Assembly: GCF_005860765.1 (NCBI RefSeq)
Contig: NZ_VCEI01000001.1
Span: forward strand, 1-48,741
Source of the DNA: Dyadobacter sediminis
GTDB lineage: Bacteria > Bacteroidota > Bacteroidia > Cytophagales > Spirosomataceae
Direction: 5' to 3'
Length of the DNA: 48,741 bases
Part shown: positions 36,104 to 45,528 of the stretch, in pieces
Numbering within the stretch: the first letter of the stretch is position 1
Layout of the letters: each line of letters opens with the position of its first letter
Position numbers and translations under genes: made by a program
The notes under the pieces: model-generated
The model's database searches: none
Told to the model about the DNA's origin: nothing
The model's input: the letters and a program-made list of their open reading frames with translations, nothing else

Positions 36104-37537
36104 CTACCTTTTACTTTTTGCATCTTTCCTGTTCATTTTCCACGCTGTAAAGCCGATGTACAGCATACTTCCTTTTGCACCCCGTTTTTTAAACAATCCA
36201 TTTACATTACTGAACCCCAGAAACAGAGGCCCGAAATGCCCAAAAGCACCCAGAGAAGGCCGTTTGTTTCCTTGTACAAAGGAGATTGGAAAAGCAAAAT
36301 CGGAATCTTCATCTTCAAAACGCGGCGTAATTGTAAATGAGTTTGGCCGGAATATATCCAATGGCCTTTCAGTACGGCTTCTGTATCTTCGGGTTTGTTC
36401 CAGATTCAGGAAAAATCCCTTTACAAGCTGTATATCTGCTTCCAGGTGAACAGCTTGCGGAAGTTGGACATTTTTTCTGAAAATGGTATCTGTTTTAGCC
36501 GGAAAAAGATTCATAAAACCTTCCGGCCCAAAGTCACTGATTGTTTCCAGTTCATTTTGCCCGATGACAGCTTCGGTTTGCACTCCGGATATAATCCTGC
36601 TTTGTGACGTCTTATACTGGATGAAGCCTACGTCCGTCAGAGACGCGCCTAAACGAAGCAGATACTCGGGACTTTCATCAAATTCTTCTTTTTTCCTGCT
36701 CCAATATGCGCCCAGTTCATAGGAAACCCCGAGATCATATGCCCAGCCGGAACCGTAATGACCTGAATCGAACAAGTTTTTAAAGTGCATTTTCTGTACC
36801 GGAGCACTGTAACCGCTTTCATACCTGAAATCTGATAAGACCAGTTCACTAGACTTCACATTTCCGATTGCCTGTCGAACGCCAAAGTGATCCGCGGACG
36901 CATCCATGTATGCAATCCGTGCTCCAAAAATGCGTTTGCCGGTAATGCCCACACGCAGTTTATGCGTATGCAAATCCAGCAGTTGCGCACCGTACGATAC
37001 ACCTGCTTCCGAAAAACTCTGCTGTACAAGACTGAAATTTCCCCAAGACTGGTTTGCAGTTACAGGCGTACTTTCGGTATCAAGTCTTTTGAAATAAAGA
37101 TTCTGAACGGCATCGGGAATATTTTTTCCGTAAAAATATCCTCTTGTTCTCAGCTGAAATGCCAATCCGTGATATTTTCCCAAGGAAATCATTGCTGACG
37201 GCCAGCGGATTTCGCTTGCAAGATAAACCGGATCGCGTTGAATCAATGATCCCATTGTTCTGGAACGGCCGTATAATTCCTTTGTTGAATGCGGTACCAG
37301 AAGAGGGTATAGCAAGGAGTTTTTACCGAGGAAAACAAAGTATCTGTAATTGATGCTGCCGCCTGCGGTTCCAATATTTATTTGCCACTTTTGCTTTGAT
37401 CCGCCTGTAATGGAAGGGTTGTAAGTTGCACGGTAAAGCCCTCCGTAATTGCTGGTTTGCATACTTGAAACCCCTTGCGTATAGGCACTCCGTAAGTTCA
37501 AAAATAAAAAAGCGCAAAAAATAATAACTTTTTTCAA
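36104..37537 (-). CDS. Outer-membrane barrel-like protein, DUF5723 type, with TTG start
   Basis: 477 aa. The signal peptide MKKVIIFCAFLFLNLRSAYT begins at a TTG codon at 37537. No ATG or GTG gives a better start, and the next Met is past the signal. The mature protein has alternating strands and motifs seen in DUF5723-like Bacteroidota proteins: YRATYNPSITGG, LAFQLRTRGYFYGK, KLRVGITGKRIFGARIAYMD and YLLRLGASLTDVGFIQYK. It ends with FLGFSNVNGLF and LYIGFTAWKMNR. It is likely a beta-barrel or a secreted beta-rich protein. The first four bases overlap the end of recQ (TTGA), so translation is probably coupled. A metallohydrolase gene follows after 36 bp. Confidence 0.78.
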   Translation of the reverse strand: MKKVIIFCAFLFLNLRSAYTQGVSSMQTSNYGGLYRATYNPSITGGSKQKWQINIGTAGGSINYRYFVFLGKNSLLYPLLVPHSTKELYGRSRTMGSLIQRDPVYLASEIRWPSAMISLGKYHGLAFQLRTRGYFYGKNIPDAVQNLYFKRLDTESTPVTANQSWGNFSLVQQSFSEAGVSYGAQLLDLHTHKLRVGITGKRIFGARIAYMDASADHFGVRQAIGNVKSSELVLSDFRYESGYSAPVQKMHFKNLFDSGHYGSGWAYDLGVSYELGAYWSRKKEEFDESPEYLLRLGASLTDVGFIQYKTSQSRIISGVQTEAVIGQNELETISDFGPEGFMNLFPAKTDTIFRKNVQLPQAVHLEADIQLVKGFFLNLEQTRRYRSRTERPLDIFRPNSFTITPRFEDEDSDFAFPISFVQGNKRPSLGAFGHFGPLFLGFSNVNGLFKKRGAKGSMLYIGFTAWKMNRKDAKSKR

Positions 37538-39453
37538 GGTTGTGTTTTGTTAGTCAAAGCAAGCTTTCCGAGTGAATCATATTGTACAATTTCATCTTCG
37601 ATCAGTTGCTTTATAGTGTGTGTAAAACTGTTTTCTGAAATCCTTTCAAATGCTTTCAACAAATCGCGCGGGCCGATTGGTCCGTTCTGATTTAAAAACC
37701 GGATCAGAGCCTGTTCAAGTCCGGCTTCATTTGTCGGTTCATTTTTCCTGTTCTGAATGCATATGTCGCATACACCGCATTCCTGCGCATCAAATTCGTT
37801 GAAATATTCAAGCAGCAGCAAGGTTCTGCAAATTTTGGTATGTGAAGCGTAACGTACTACTGCATAGGCTTTTTTCAGATCTCTGTTCCGTTTCTTTTCT
37901 ATCTCAAAAACGTTCAGCGGCAGTAAAGCAGCTTCATACCTGGGCGTCAGGAATGTAAGCTGCGGCTTGTCCCGTCTGGGTTCGTAATCAATGATGTCGC
38001 GTTCTTGCAGGAATTTCAATTTCCTGATTATTTCTGTTTCCGGAGCAAAATAAATCTGTGCAAGTTCACTTTCCGAAATGCGGACATACTCTGTAAAAAG
38101 TTCTCCTCCGTACAGCCTGAGCATTGTTTTGATAAATGAATCCAGTTCCTGATAACGAATCTGAAAGTCATAAAGCTGACGGTTATCAATAAGAAAATGG
38201 ATTTTGGACAAATCATTAAAATTCTCGCTCAGTTGTATAAATCCTTCTTCTTCAAGCAATTTCAAAGCATAATGCGTTTCATTGACAGGCAGTCCGAATG
38301 TTCCTGTAAATTCCTGAATGTCAAAACTAAAACCTGCAAATTCGCCTCCGCCCGTCGGAATTTTGTAATAATTGGCAAGCGCCTGATAAACTCTTTTCAG
38401 GATTTCGGCAGAAGGATATTTTCTGTTTATGCCTGCGGAAAGTTCTTCCAGATCAATTTTATTGAACAGCGCAACGGCATACGCTTTCTTTTCGTCGCGT
38501 CCGGCACGGCCTGCTTCCTGATAATACGCTTCCAGATTATCCGGCAAGTCAAAATGGATGACTGCCCGGACGTCCGGTTTGTCAATTCCCATTCCAAAAG
38601 CATTGGTAGCCACAACCGTCCGGACCCGATTTTTGATCCAGGCGGATTGTCTGTCGGAACGTTCGCGCAGCGGCAATCCGGCATGATAACCATAAGCACT
38701 GATTCCTTGCCGGTTAAGCCAGTCCGCAAGCTCTTTGGTTTGCTTGCGCGTTTTTACGTATACGATTGCCGATCCTGCAACATTTTTTAAAATCTGAAAT
38801 AATTTTCTTTCTTTACTTTCCTCCAGAAAAGCAGAGTAGGAGAGGTTTGCCCTTGCAAAAGACTGTTTGAACACCCTTGCATGGCGCATCTGCAGCTTGT
38901 TCAGAATATCCGCCCGGACTTCTTCGGTAGCCGTTGCGGTAAGTGCCATGACGGGAACGCCGGAAATCAGCTTTCGGAAATCAGCAATCAGAAGATAGGA
39001 CGGCCTGAAATCATAACCCCACGCAGAAATACAATGCGCTTCATCTACGGCCAGAAGACAGATTTTCATCTTTTTGACGCGTTCAATCATAATTTCAGTC
39101 CGTAACCTTTCCGGGGATACGTACAGAAATTTGGTATTTCCGTGAATACAGTTATCCAGCGTAAAGTCAATTTCATTTTTGCTCATGCCGGAATGAATGG
39201 ACGCAGCCGGAATGCCCCGTTTTTTGAGCTGTTCCACCTGATCTTTCATCAATGCAATAAGCGGCGTAACGACAATGCAAATGCCGTCAGAAACCATGAC
39301 AGGCACCTGAAAACAAACTGATTTGCCGCCGCCCGTCGGAAGCAAAACAAGCGTATCCATTCCGTTGAGGACCGTCCGGATGGCTTCTTCCTGAAAGGGC
39401 CGGAACGAATCGTAACCCCAATATTGGTTCAGAACGGAATGAAGATCAGTCAT
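37534..39453 (-). CDS. recQ: RecQ-family ATP-dependent DNA helicase, short form without HRDC
   Basis: 639 aa from the ATG at 39453; an upstream extension to 39492 lacks conservation. RecQ motifs are clear: the aromatic-rich motif 0 near WGYDSFRPFQEEAIRTVL, Walker A LPTGGGKS (38-45), the DEAH box at 137-140 (LLAVDEAHCISAWGYDFRPS), IVYVKTRKQTKELADWL, FGMGIDKPDVRAVIHFDLPD and YYQEAGRAGRDEKKAYA. The zinc-binding domain contains KICRTLLLLEYFNEFDAQEC plus GVCDIC. It lacks an HRDC domain and ends in a short winged-helix-like region. It unwinds recombination and replication intermediates. The DUF5723-like gene overlaps its end. Confidence 0.95.
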   Translation of the reverse strand: MTDLHSVLNQYWGYDSFRPFQEEAIRTVLNGMDTLVLLPTGGGKSVCFQVPVMVSDGICIVVTPLIALMKDQVEQLKKRGIPAASIHSGMSKNEIDFTLDNCIHGNTKFLYVSPERLRTEIMIERVKKMKICLLAVDEAHCISAWGYDFRPSYLLIADFRKLISGVPVMALTATATEEVRADILNKLQMRHARVFKQSFARANLSYSAFLEESKERKLFQILKNVAGSAIVYVKTRKQTKELADWLNRQGISAYGYHAGLPLRERSDRQSAWIKNRVRTVVATNAFGMGIDKPDVRAVIHFDLPDNLEAYYQEAGRAGRDEKKAYAVALFNKIDLEELSAGINRKYPSAEILKRVYQALANYYKIPTGGGEFAGFSFDIQEFTGTFGLPVNETHYALKLLEEEGFIQLSENFNDLSKIHFLIDNRQLYDFQIRYQELDSFIKTMLRLYGGELFTEYVRISESELAQIYFAPETEIIRKLKFLQERDIIDYEPRRDKPQLTFLTPRYEAALLPLNVFEIEKKRNRDLKKAYAVVRYASHTKICRTLLLLEYFNEFDAQECGVCDICIQNRKNEPTNEAGLEQALIRFLNQNGPIGPRDLLKAFERISENSFTHTIKQLIEDEIVQYDSLGKLALTNKTQP

Positions 39454-39736
39454 CAGATTTTTAACAATTGCAGTGTGCCTGTTGATGTGCAAAGTAATAG
39501 GATAATGTTTGTTAAGTAAAGAAATTGTGCTTGCCGGCTTGTGTCAAACCACCCAGATTTCATTTCAAAATGAATAAAATCACAAATTACCAAAAGATAA
39601 ACTTGCATAAACCGGAAATAAAAAGGACAAAATACAGTTTTCTTCACACCATCAATTTACTTTGATGACTTAATGTAAAAGTCGATTTAAATTTGCAAAA
39701 TAGTACCTTTAACGGTCTTAATCCTAACGTATTTCC

Positions 39737-41011
39737 ATGCGTACGCTTTTTTTCTTCATGAGTATTCTGGCATTATCCGGCTGTTCTGTTTCGCATTATA
39801 TGAAACGTGAGCTGAAAAACTCAACAGTATTTACCCAGCAGCATACGGGAATTTCCATTCGGGAAGTTAACGGCAAAAAAGACATTGCTTCTTATCAGGA
39901 TGACAAGTACTTTACACCTGCTTCCAATACGAAACTGTTTAGCTTTTACGCCGGATTGTGCGCGCTTGGAGATTCTGTTCCCGGACTGGAATACCTGGAG
40001 TGGGGCGAGTTACTGATCATCCGGGGAACAGGCGATCCTTCTTTATTGCATCCCGATTTGCCTCACAGCAAGGTTTTTGATTTTTTAAAGAACAGGAAAG
40101 ATCCGATTTTTCTGACTCCTTTCAACTTTGAAAACAAGCGCTTCGGGCCGGGCTGGGCTTGGAGCGATTACAATGATTATTATCAGCCGGAAGTTTCTCC
40201 GATGCCTGTTTATGGAAACATTGCAAGGTTTAAAGGTCAGGCTTCACAGCAATTTCAGGTAAGTCCGGGCATCTGGAACAAGTCTATGGTTTTTGACAGC
40301 ACCGTTTCGGGCATTGAAAGAGATGAATTCCAGAATTTGTTCCGTCATTCCCGGCTTGTTGTTCCGGAAGGACTGATTCAGGATGTTCCCGTTCATATGT
40401 CGGATGACTTGACTGCACAGCTTTTAAGCGATACATTAAAAAGGGAAATCAAGCTGATCAATATTCCGCTGGATGTGGAATTACAAAAAGTATACAGTAT
40501 TCCGTCCGATTCTCTTTATGCCCGAATGATGCAGACGAGCGACAACATGCTTGCGGAACAGCTTATGCTGCTTTATGCTTCGGAAAATGGCCTGCCATTG
40601 AACACAGAAAAAGCCATTGCCTATGCCATGGAACATCATATGGACGACTTGCCGGACCGTCCAGTATGGAAAGACGGCTCGGGGCTCAGCCGGTATAATC
40701 TGTTTACGCCGAGAACAATCGTGGCTTTACTGCAAAAAATTTATACAAAAGTTCCGCAGGAGAGATTATTTTCCATACTGCCGCAAGGTGGGAAAACGGG
40801 CACATTAAGCAATTTGTTCAAGGGTGAAAAACCGTTTGTTTTTGCCAAAACGGGAAGTCTGAGCAACATTTATAATCTCAGCGGATACCTTGTGACCAGA
40901 AAAGGAAAGGTACTTGCATTCAGTTTTATGAACAACAATTTTGTGCGGCCAACGGGCGATATCCGGAAAGAAGCAGAACGTATCCTGACAGGATTGAATG
41001 AGAAGTTCTAA
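39737..41011 (+). CDS. dacB: D-alanyl-D-alanine carboxypeptidase/endopeptidase, PBP4 (DacB) type, lipoprotein
   Basis: A 424-aa protein with lipobox LSGC (Cys16). The serine-acylase motifs are SNTK at 63-66 (Ser63 acyl-enzyme, Lys66), SDN at 268-270 and KTG at 371-373 (AKTGSLSNIYNLSGYL). A second KTG at 353 lies in QGGKTGTL, where E. coli PBP4 has a non-catalytic GYDGTL. The enzyme cleaves D-Ala-D-Ala or mDAP-D-Ala bonds in peptidoglycan. At 424 residues it is shorter than E. coli PBP4 (477), so the inter-motif insertion domain may be reduced. The lipid anchor places it in the periplasm at a membrane. The gene is isolated, with a convergent neighbour. Confidence 0.92.
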   Translation: MRTLFFFMSILALSGCSVSHYMKRELKNSTVFTQQHTGISIREVNGKKDIASYQDDKYFTPASNTKLFSFYAGLCALGDSVPGLEYLEWGELLIIRGTGDPSLLHPDLPHSKVFDFLKNRKDPIFLTPFNFENKRFGPGWAWSDYNDYYQPEVSPMPVYGNIARFKGQASQQFQVSPGIWNKSMVFDSTVSGIERDEFQNLFRHSRLVVPEGLIQDVPVHMSDDLTAQLLSDTLKREIKLINIPLDVELQKVYSIPSDSLYARMMQTSDNMLAEQLMLLYASENGLPLNTEKAIAYAMEHHMDDLPDRPVWKDGSGLSRYNLFTPRTIVALLQKIYTKVPQERLFSILPQGGKTGTLSNLFKGEKPFVFAKTGSLSNIYNLSGYLVTRKGKVLAFSFMNNNFVRPTGDIRKEAERILTGLNEKF

Positions 41012-41099
41012 CTGTGCTTTATTTTATTTGATTCTTAGGATCGGCAGATAAAGTGATCATGCCAATTAAGTGTGTGTAATGAAAATTCTTTCGAGACTG

Positions 41100-42116
41100 T
41101 CAGTTTTCAATCTCTTCCTCTACCGAAGCACGAGGATCTTTGGTGTAATCGTAAAGAAGTTTGCCTTTATCGTCCCATTCTCTTAAAACAAATGGCTCAA
41201 ATTCTTCTTCCCAGGCTGTTTTCGGATACTGGATTTCTTTTTTGCGCTGACGACGGAACTGGTAATATTCAACCCAGCGGCCTACTTTTTGCCCATTATC
41301 GTACTTGCCGTTCAGCATAAGTTGGCCTTCTTTGTAGAATTTCATATATTCTCCTTCTACTTTACCGAATACAACGGGAACCACTTCCATAATCTGCGTA
41401 TGAGCAGAATCATAATATGCAATGCGTGACTCGGCAGGAAATCCTCTGTTCCAGACTACTTTGTCAACAAGATTGTATTTTGCATCGTATTTAACCCAGC
41501 GGCCGTCCTTTGCACCCATGTAATAATAGCCTTCTTCCATCAGGTTTTCGCCCGTGTATTTCTTATACGATCCGTGAAGCGGAAGAGCCTGTTCTTTTTC
41601 CTTGATGACTGCCGAGCTTAATTTTTTGCCTTTTTTATCATACCAACGTGTTTCTGTTGTACGGATGTAAGGGTTGATCGGCTTGTATTCTTTCAGAACA
41701 TGAAAGTATTCCACCGTCGCCCGGTCGCCGCTGCCGTATTTCACAGACATGCTTTGCATCGGAATTCCTTCGTACTGAACTTTGGCCAGTTTGGCTTTTT
41801 CTTTTCTTGACTTCCTGTCCTTCTTCTGGCTTTTGTATTCCTTTACCCGTAAGCCAAGATCAGGAATGGTTTCTCCGAAGAGCGTTGAAAGGCTTGTTGA
41901 TTTTCCATTGGCGCCCGGCACAGACGAACCCATCACCGGATCAAGACCGCTGATAAATGATTTGAGGTCCTTGGAGCGGCTGGCTGTATCTTTCTTGACA
42001 GTTTCCTTTGGCAGCCATGAAGGCGGCGGTGCAGTTTCTTTTTGTTCTGATTGTGCAGAAGCGCTTTTAATCAGATAAAGGAGAAAAAAACAGCAGATCG
42101 AAGTTACTCTTTGCAT
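41100..42116 (-). CDS. Secreted MORN-like repeat protein
   Basis: A 338-aa protein with a signal peptide (VTSICCFFLLYLIKSASAQ). After a Ser/Pro-rich and then Lys/Arg-rich stretch (~80-110) the second half has MORN_2-type repeats: YDKKGKKLSS, LMEEGYYYMGAKDGRWVKYD, DKVVWNRGFPAES and GEYMKFYKEGQLMLNGKYDN followed by GQKVGRWVEYY. It ends with WDDKGKLLYDYTKDP. Such repeats (often annotated 'YwqK family antitoxin') are common in Bacteroidota exported proteins, and their role is unclear. It is divergent from fcl with a 94-bp gap holding the fcl promoter, and convergent to dacB. Confidence 0.75.
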   Translation of the reverse strand: MQRVTSICCFFLLYLIKSASAQSEQKETAPPPSWLPKETVKKDTASRSKDLKSFISGLDPVMGSSVPGANGKSTSLSTLFGETIPDLGLRVKEYKSQKKDRKSRKEKAKLAKVQYEGIPMQSMSVKYGSGDRATVEYFHVLKEYKPINPYIRTTETRWYDKKGKKLSSAVIKEKEQALPLHGSYKKYTGENLMEEGYYYMGAKDGRWVKYDAKYNLVDKVVWNRGFPAESRIAYYDSAHTQIMEVVPVVFGKVEGEYMKFYKEGQLMLNGKYDNGQKVGRWVEYYQFRRQRKKEIQYPKTAWEEEFEPFVLREWDDKGKLLYDYTKDPRASVEEEIEN

Positions 42117-42147
42117 GTGTATAAGTTTTTCTTCAAAGCAAGATGAT

Positions 42148-42155
42148 TACTTTTG
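42148..42155 (+). promoter_or_regulatory. Candidate promoter -7 box for fcl
   Basis: TACTTTTG matches TAnnTTTG exactly, in the 94-bp divergent gap between the MORN-protein gene and fcl. The -33 region at the right distance is only T-rich (no full TTTG). Predicted transcript start near 42162. Confidence 0.5.
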
Positions 42156-42210
42156 TAACGAACAGGTTTTTTCTATATTGATTTTCAACACACAAATTTA
42201 AAAAAACACA

Positions 42211-43152
42211 GTGGAAAAAAGTGCTAAAATTTATATTGCCGGACACCGGGGAATGGTTGGCTCTGCTATTCATCGAAAATTGATAAAAGAAGGCTATGAA
42301 AACTTTGTTTTAAAAACTTCTTCCGAACTGGATCTGAGGAATCAAAATGCGGTAAGAGAATTTTTTGAAAAAGAATGTCCGGAATATATTTTCCTGGCAG
42401 CCGCAAAGGTAGGCGGAATTATGGCCAACAACATTTACCGTGCCGAATTTTTGAATGACAATTTACTGATTCAGAACAATGTAATTGACAGCGCTTACCG
42501 AACAGATGCAAAAAAACTGATGTTTCTGGGATCAAGCTGCATTTATCCGAAACTGGCCCCGCAACCGCTGCGTGAAGAATCGCTTCTGACCGGATTGCTG
42601 GAACCGACCAATGAACCTTACGCCATTGCCAAAATTGCGGGTATCAAAATGTGTGAAGCATACCGTTCGCAGTACGGCTGCAACTTTATTTCTGTGATGC
42701 CAACCAACCTTTACGGCCCGAACGATAATTATGACCTTAACAACTCTCACGTATTGCCAGCGATGATCCGGAAATTCCATACGGCCAGGGAAGAAAACAG
42801 ACCTTTTGTCGAGTTGTGGGGTACAGGTTCGCCTTTAAGGGAGTTTCTTCATGCAGATGACCTTGCGGATGCATGTTACTTTCTGATGCAGAATTACAAT
42901 GAACCGGAATTCCTGAACATTGGCGTAGGCTCCGATGTAACAATAAAATCTCTGGCCGAACTGATCATGAATGTAACAGGATATGAAGGTGAAATCCGCT
43001 GGAATACGGACAAGCCGGATGGCACTCCGAGAAAGCTGATGGACGTAAGCAAATTGCACAGTCTTGGCTGGAAACATCGCACAGAACTGCAAGAAGGCAT
43101 AAGAATGACGTACCAGGATTTTTTGCAGAAAATTGAAACATATGCTTCGTAA
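42211..43152 (+). CDS. fcl: GDP-L-fucose synthase
   Basis: A 313-aa protein that converts GDP-4-keto-6-deoxy-D-mannose to GDP-L-fucose by epimerisation and NADPH-dependent reduction. The start is a GTG at 42211 ([20 protein letters not shown]); no ATG precedes the NADP-binding GxxGxxG (11-17). The SDR catalytic residues are Ser108 in [10 protein letters not shown], Tyr137 and Lys141 in PYAIAKIAG. The conserved [20 protein letters not shown] and [14 protein letters not shown] are present. The GDP-mannose 4,6-dehydratase that makes its substrate is not in the window. GDP-fucose would feed surface polysaccharide or glycoprotein synthesis. Confidence 0.97.
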   Translation: MEKSAKIYIAGHRGMVGSAIHRKLIKEGYENFVLKTSSELDLRNQNAVREFFEKECPEYIFLAAAKVGGIMANNIYRAEFLNDNLLIQNNVIDSAYRTDAKKLMFLGSSCIYPKLAPQPLREESLLTGLLEPTNEPYAIAKIAGIKMCEAYRSQYGCNFISVMPTNLYGPNDNYDLNNSHVLPAMIRKFHTAREENRPFVELWGTGSPLREFLHADDLADACYFLMQNYNEPEFLNIGVGSDVTIKSLAELIMNVTGYEGEIRWNTDKPDGTPRKLMDVSKLHSLGWKHRTELQEGIRMTYQDFLQKIETYAS

Positions 43153-43285
43153 GCTGATTGAAGTTAATGCATTACAAGATACGCAAGCCTAATATTTCCA
43201 AACTAAATTGACTTTTTGCCTACGATAATTCTTTTTTTTTGACAAATTTCAGTATATAATTATAAGATTCTTCGGGGAAACTAAT

Positions 43286-43293
43286 TAGTTTTG
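43286..43293 (+). promoter_or_regulatory. Candidate -7 box before the Lrp/AsnC gene
   Basis: TAGTTTTG matches TAnnTTTG exactly, 45 bp before the ATG at 43339. No TTG lies at the usual spacing upstream, so support is partial. A TTGACA (43239-43244) further up is not at a useful distance from this box. Confidence 0.4.
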
Positions 43294-43338
43294 CATCGTC
43301 TTAAAAGAGGCGCTATACGAAACCTTAGTCATAGAGAA

Positions 43339-43812
43339 ATGTCGGCCATAATTAAGTTAGACCAGATCGACCGTAAAGTACTGGAAATCTTACAAACGAA
43401 CGCAAAAATAACAAATGCACAATTATCCAAGGAAATAGGACTTTCTCCTGCACCCACACTGGAACGTGTAAAGAAACTCGAGCAATCCGGAATCATCAAG
43501 AGTTATCATGCTCAGCTTGAACCTGAAAAGGTAGGATTGGGCGTCAGCACTTTTGTACAGATCTCCTTGGTCGGACACAGAAAAGCGGTTACTGAATCTT
43601 TTGTTGAAAAAATACATGCAATTCCGGAAGTTGTTGAATGTCACCACATAACCGGTACCGGGGATTTTCTGCTAAGGGTCATTTCTAAAGATATAAGTAC
43701 TTATCAGAAGCTGATGCTTGAAAAAATCAATGAAATTGAAGAAGTAGCAAGTACGCAGACTATGGTTATTTTGTCTACTTTCAAGGAAAGCAAAGTACTG
43801 CCTATTCCTTGA
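43339..43812 (+). CDS. Lrp/AsnC-family transcriptional regulator
   Basis: 157 aa from the ATG at 43339 (MSAIIKLDQIDRKVLEILQT); a TTG at 43291 would add 16 residues unlike the family and falls inside the candidate -7 box. The N-terminal winged helix has the recognition region AQLSKEIGLSPAPTLERVKK (residues ~26-45). The C-terminal RAM/Lrp domain follows (SYHAQLEPEKVGLGVSTFVQ, EVVECHHITGTGDFLLRVIS). Lrp/AsnC proteins sense amino acids and form oligomers on DNA. The effector here is unknown. The gene stands alone, ended by a strong bidirectional terminator. Confidence 0.95.
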   Translation: MSAIIKLDQIDRKVLEILQTNAKITNAQLSKEIGLSPAPTLERVKKLEQSGIIKSYHAQLEPEKVGLGVSTFVQISLVGHRKAVTESFVEKIHAIPEVVECHHITGTGDFLLRVISKDISTYQKLMLEKINEIEEVASTQTMVILSTFKESKVLPIP

Positions 43813-43835
43813 TTTCTCATTCAATTATTTCATAG

Positions 43836-43869
43836 AAAAGGCGCAGAAACTGATTTCTGCGCCTTTTTT
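43836..43869. terminator. Bidirectional terminator between the Lrp/AsnC and DUF4301 genes
   Basis: AAAAGGCGCAGAAA (43836-43849) pairs perfectly with TTTCTGCGCCTTTT (43854-43867) around the loop CTGA, with A and T runs on both sides. It lies between two convergent genes and can terminate both. Confidence 0.9.
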
Positions 43870-43921
43870 GTTATTTCAAGCGGTTTTGATCGTCAAGTTC
43901 AGATTTCTCCTCAGCTGACTA

Positions 43922-45418
43922 TTACTGATGCTGTTCGCGCAAAAGATCGTTAACGGTTTTTACAGGGTTAAACGTAATCAGCGGAACTTCAACAAAAAGC
44001 GTGTTCCAGTCGGCCATGGCGCCATTCCACAAACCCGGCAATTCCTGTGCTTTCAGCTCTTTTCCGTCCTTTGATTTTCCGGTAATAAAGCCGGTTAAGG
44101 GATCTCTGAATTTTTTCAGATCAAACAATTCTCCTTTGCTGTTTTTCACTGCACAAACCAGATCGACAGGATTAAAATGCGTCGAATTCTTGAAAATACT
44201 GTTTTGCGCCTCGTCATCCACATCCACCTGAGCAGATTCCACGATTTGCAAAGAAGAAGATCCGTCCGCATTTTCTGCCCAGAACGGTCCGCCGCCAGGT
44301 TCTCCCTGATTTTTCACCATTCCGCATGCACGCAAAGGCCTGTCCAGCTTCTGAACAAAATATTCTTTTTTCTTTTCGTCATTCCAGCTATCAAATCCGG
44401 CGGGCGGAACAACACACAATTCATTTCTGAAAAATGAATCCAGTTCGCTTAGTAACGCAGCATCACTTTCTTCGTTCAGCTTTCTCAAGTATCCGAAAAT
44501 CTGCTTCTGATATTTCAGAACAATTCCGGCCAGTGCTTTTTTGTAAGTAATGGTTTCTTCCTTAATGCGGTCAGGAACTACATTGTCGATGTTTTTGATA
44601 AAAATAATATCGGCATCCAGTTGTCCGAGATTTTCAAGAAGTGCGCCGTGGCCTGCCGGACGGAAAAGCAAACTTTCATCTTTTTCCCGGAAAGGCGTGT
44701 TGTCCAGATTTACAGCAATCGTATCCGTTGAACTTTTCTGCTCGGAAAAAGAAACAATGTATCTCACTCCGAATTCACTCTGATAAGTAGGAAGCACCTC
44801 CACGACCAGTTTTTCGAACTTGTCGCGGTGTTCCGGAGATACGGTAAAATGGATCTGCACGTTGCCGCCTGCGTTGGCATATTTTGCGCCTTCCACCAAA
44901 TGCTCTTCCAGCGGAGTGCGGGAACGGTCTTCGTAGTTATGGAATTTCAGCAATCCTTTCGGCAGTTCACCGTAACCCAATCCTTTATTCGTCAGGAAAT
45001 AGGAAACGATTGTATTTTCGTCGGCTGTTTCAATGTTGAAATTGTCCGAAGCCATACTTGTTTTCAGATCTTCATAAAACGCGAAATCAGGAAGTTTTGC
45101 AAAAAACTCCTCGACCGATTTATCTTTTTTTCCTTCCTGAAGGAACCCGAACAAGGATTTGAACATGCGGGTTGCAGCACCCGAAGCCGGCACAAATTTC
45201 AATAAAGCAATTTCACCTTCGGCAGCACTTTTGTCAAATTCACTGATCACTTCTGTAATCTGATCGTCAGTAAGACGAATAATTCCGTCACCGACTGTTG
45301 CAGCTTTTGAAAGCTGAAGAAACGGAAAGCCATCGATAAAATAGCGAACTTGTTCTTCCACAGTTGCTATGTCACTTCCGCGTTCTTGTATTTGTAATAT
45401 ATCTTTTTCAACAAACAT
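43922..45418 (-). CDS. DUF4301 family protein
   Basis: A 498-aa soluble protein matching the DUF4301 pattern known from Bacteroidota: LKFVPASGAATRMFKSLFGF (glycine-rich phosphate-loop-like), KGLLKFHNYEDRSRTPLEEH, ESLLFRPAGHGALLENL, DADIIFIKNIDNVVPDR, CVVPPAGFDSWN, and LRACGMVKNQGEPGGGPFWA. The GAATRM and RPAGHGALLEN elements resemble nucleotidyltransferases of the UDP-sugar pyrophosphorylase type, so a sugar-nucleotide activity is possible, but I do not assign one. The gene is single, flanked by a terminator and AT-rich spacers. Confidence 0.85.
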   Translation of the reverse strand: MFVEKDILQIQERGSDIATVEEQVRYFIDGFPFLQLSKAATVGDGIIRLTDDQITEVISEFDKSAAEGEIALLKFVPASGAATRMFKSLFGFLQEGKKDKSVEEFFAKLPDFAFYEDLKTSMASDNFNIETADENTIVSYFLTNKGLGYGELPKGLLKFHNYEDRSRTPLEEHLVEGAKYANAGGNVQIHFTVSPEHRDKFEKLVVEVLPTYQSEFGVRYIVSFSEQKSSTDTIAVNLDNTPFREKDESLLFRPAGHGALLENLGQLDADIIFIKNIDNVVPDRIKEETITYKKALAGIVLKYQKQIFGYLRKLNEESDAALLSELDSFFRNELCVVPPAGFDSWNDEKKKEYFVQKLDRPLRACGMVKNQGEPGGGPFWAENADGSSSLQIVESAQVDVDDEAQNSIFKNSTHFNPVDLVCAVKNSKGELFDLKKFRDPLTGFITGKSKDGKELKAQELPGLWNGAMADWNTLFVEVPLITFNPVKTVNDLLREQHQ

Positions 45419-45528
45419 AAATTATAATTTTATCAGTGAAGTTTTAGAGTAATTTATTTGAACTGCATTTGTATGAATATTATTAATAATAAGCGGTGTA
45501 AGTACCTGCTATAATCATTATAATAAAT

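Noticed and set aside
40793..40801. First KTG in the PBP4-type protein (residue 353) as the catalytic triad
   Set aside because: It aligns with a non-catalytic loop (GYDGTL in E. coli PBP4); the AKTGSL at 371 has the family context.
43239..43260. TTGACA as a sigma70-like -35 for the Lrp gene
   Set aside because: Bacteroidota primary sigma uses a different consensus, and the spacing to a possible -10 is irregular.
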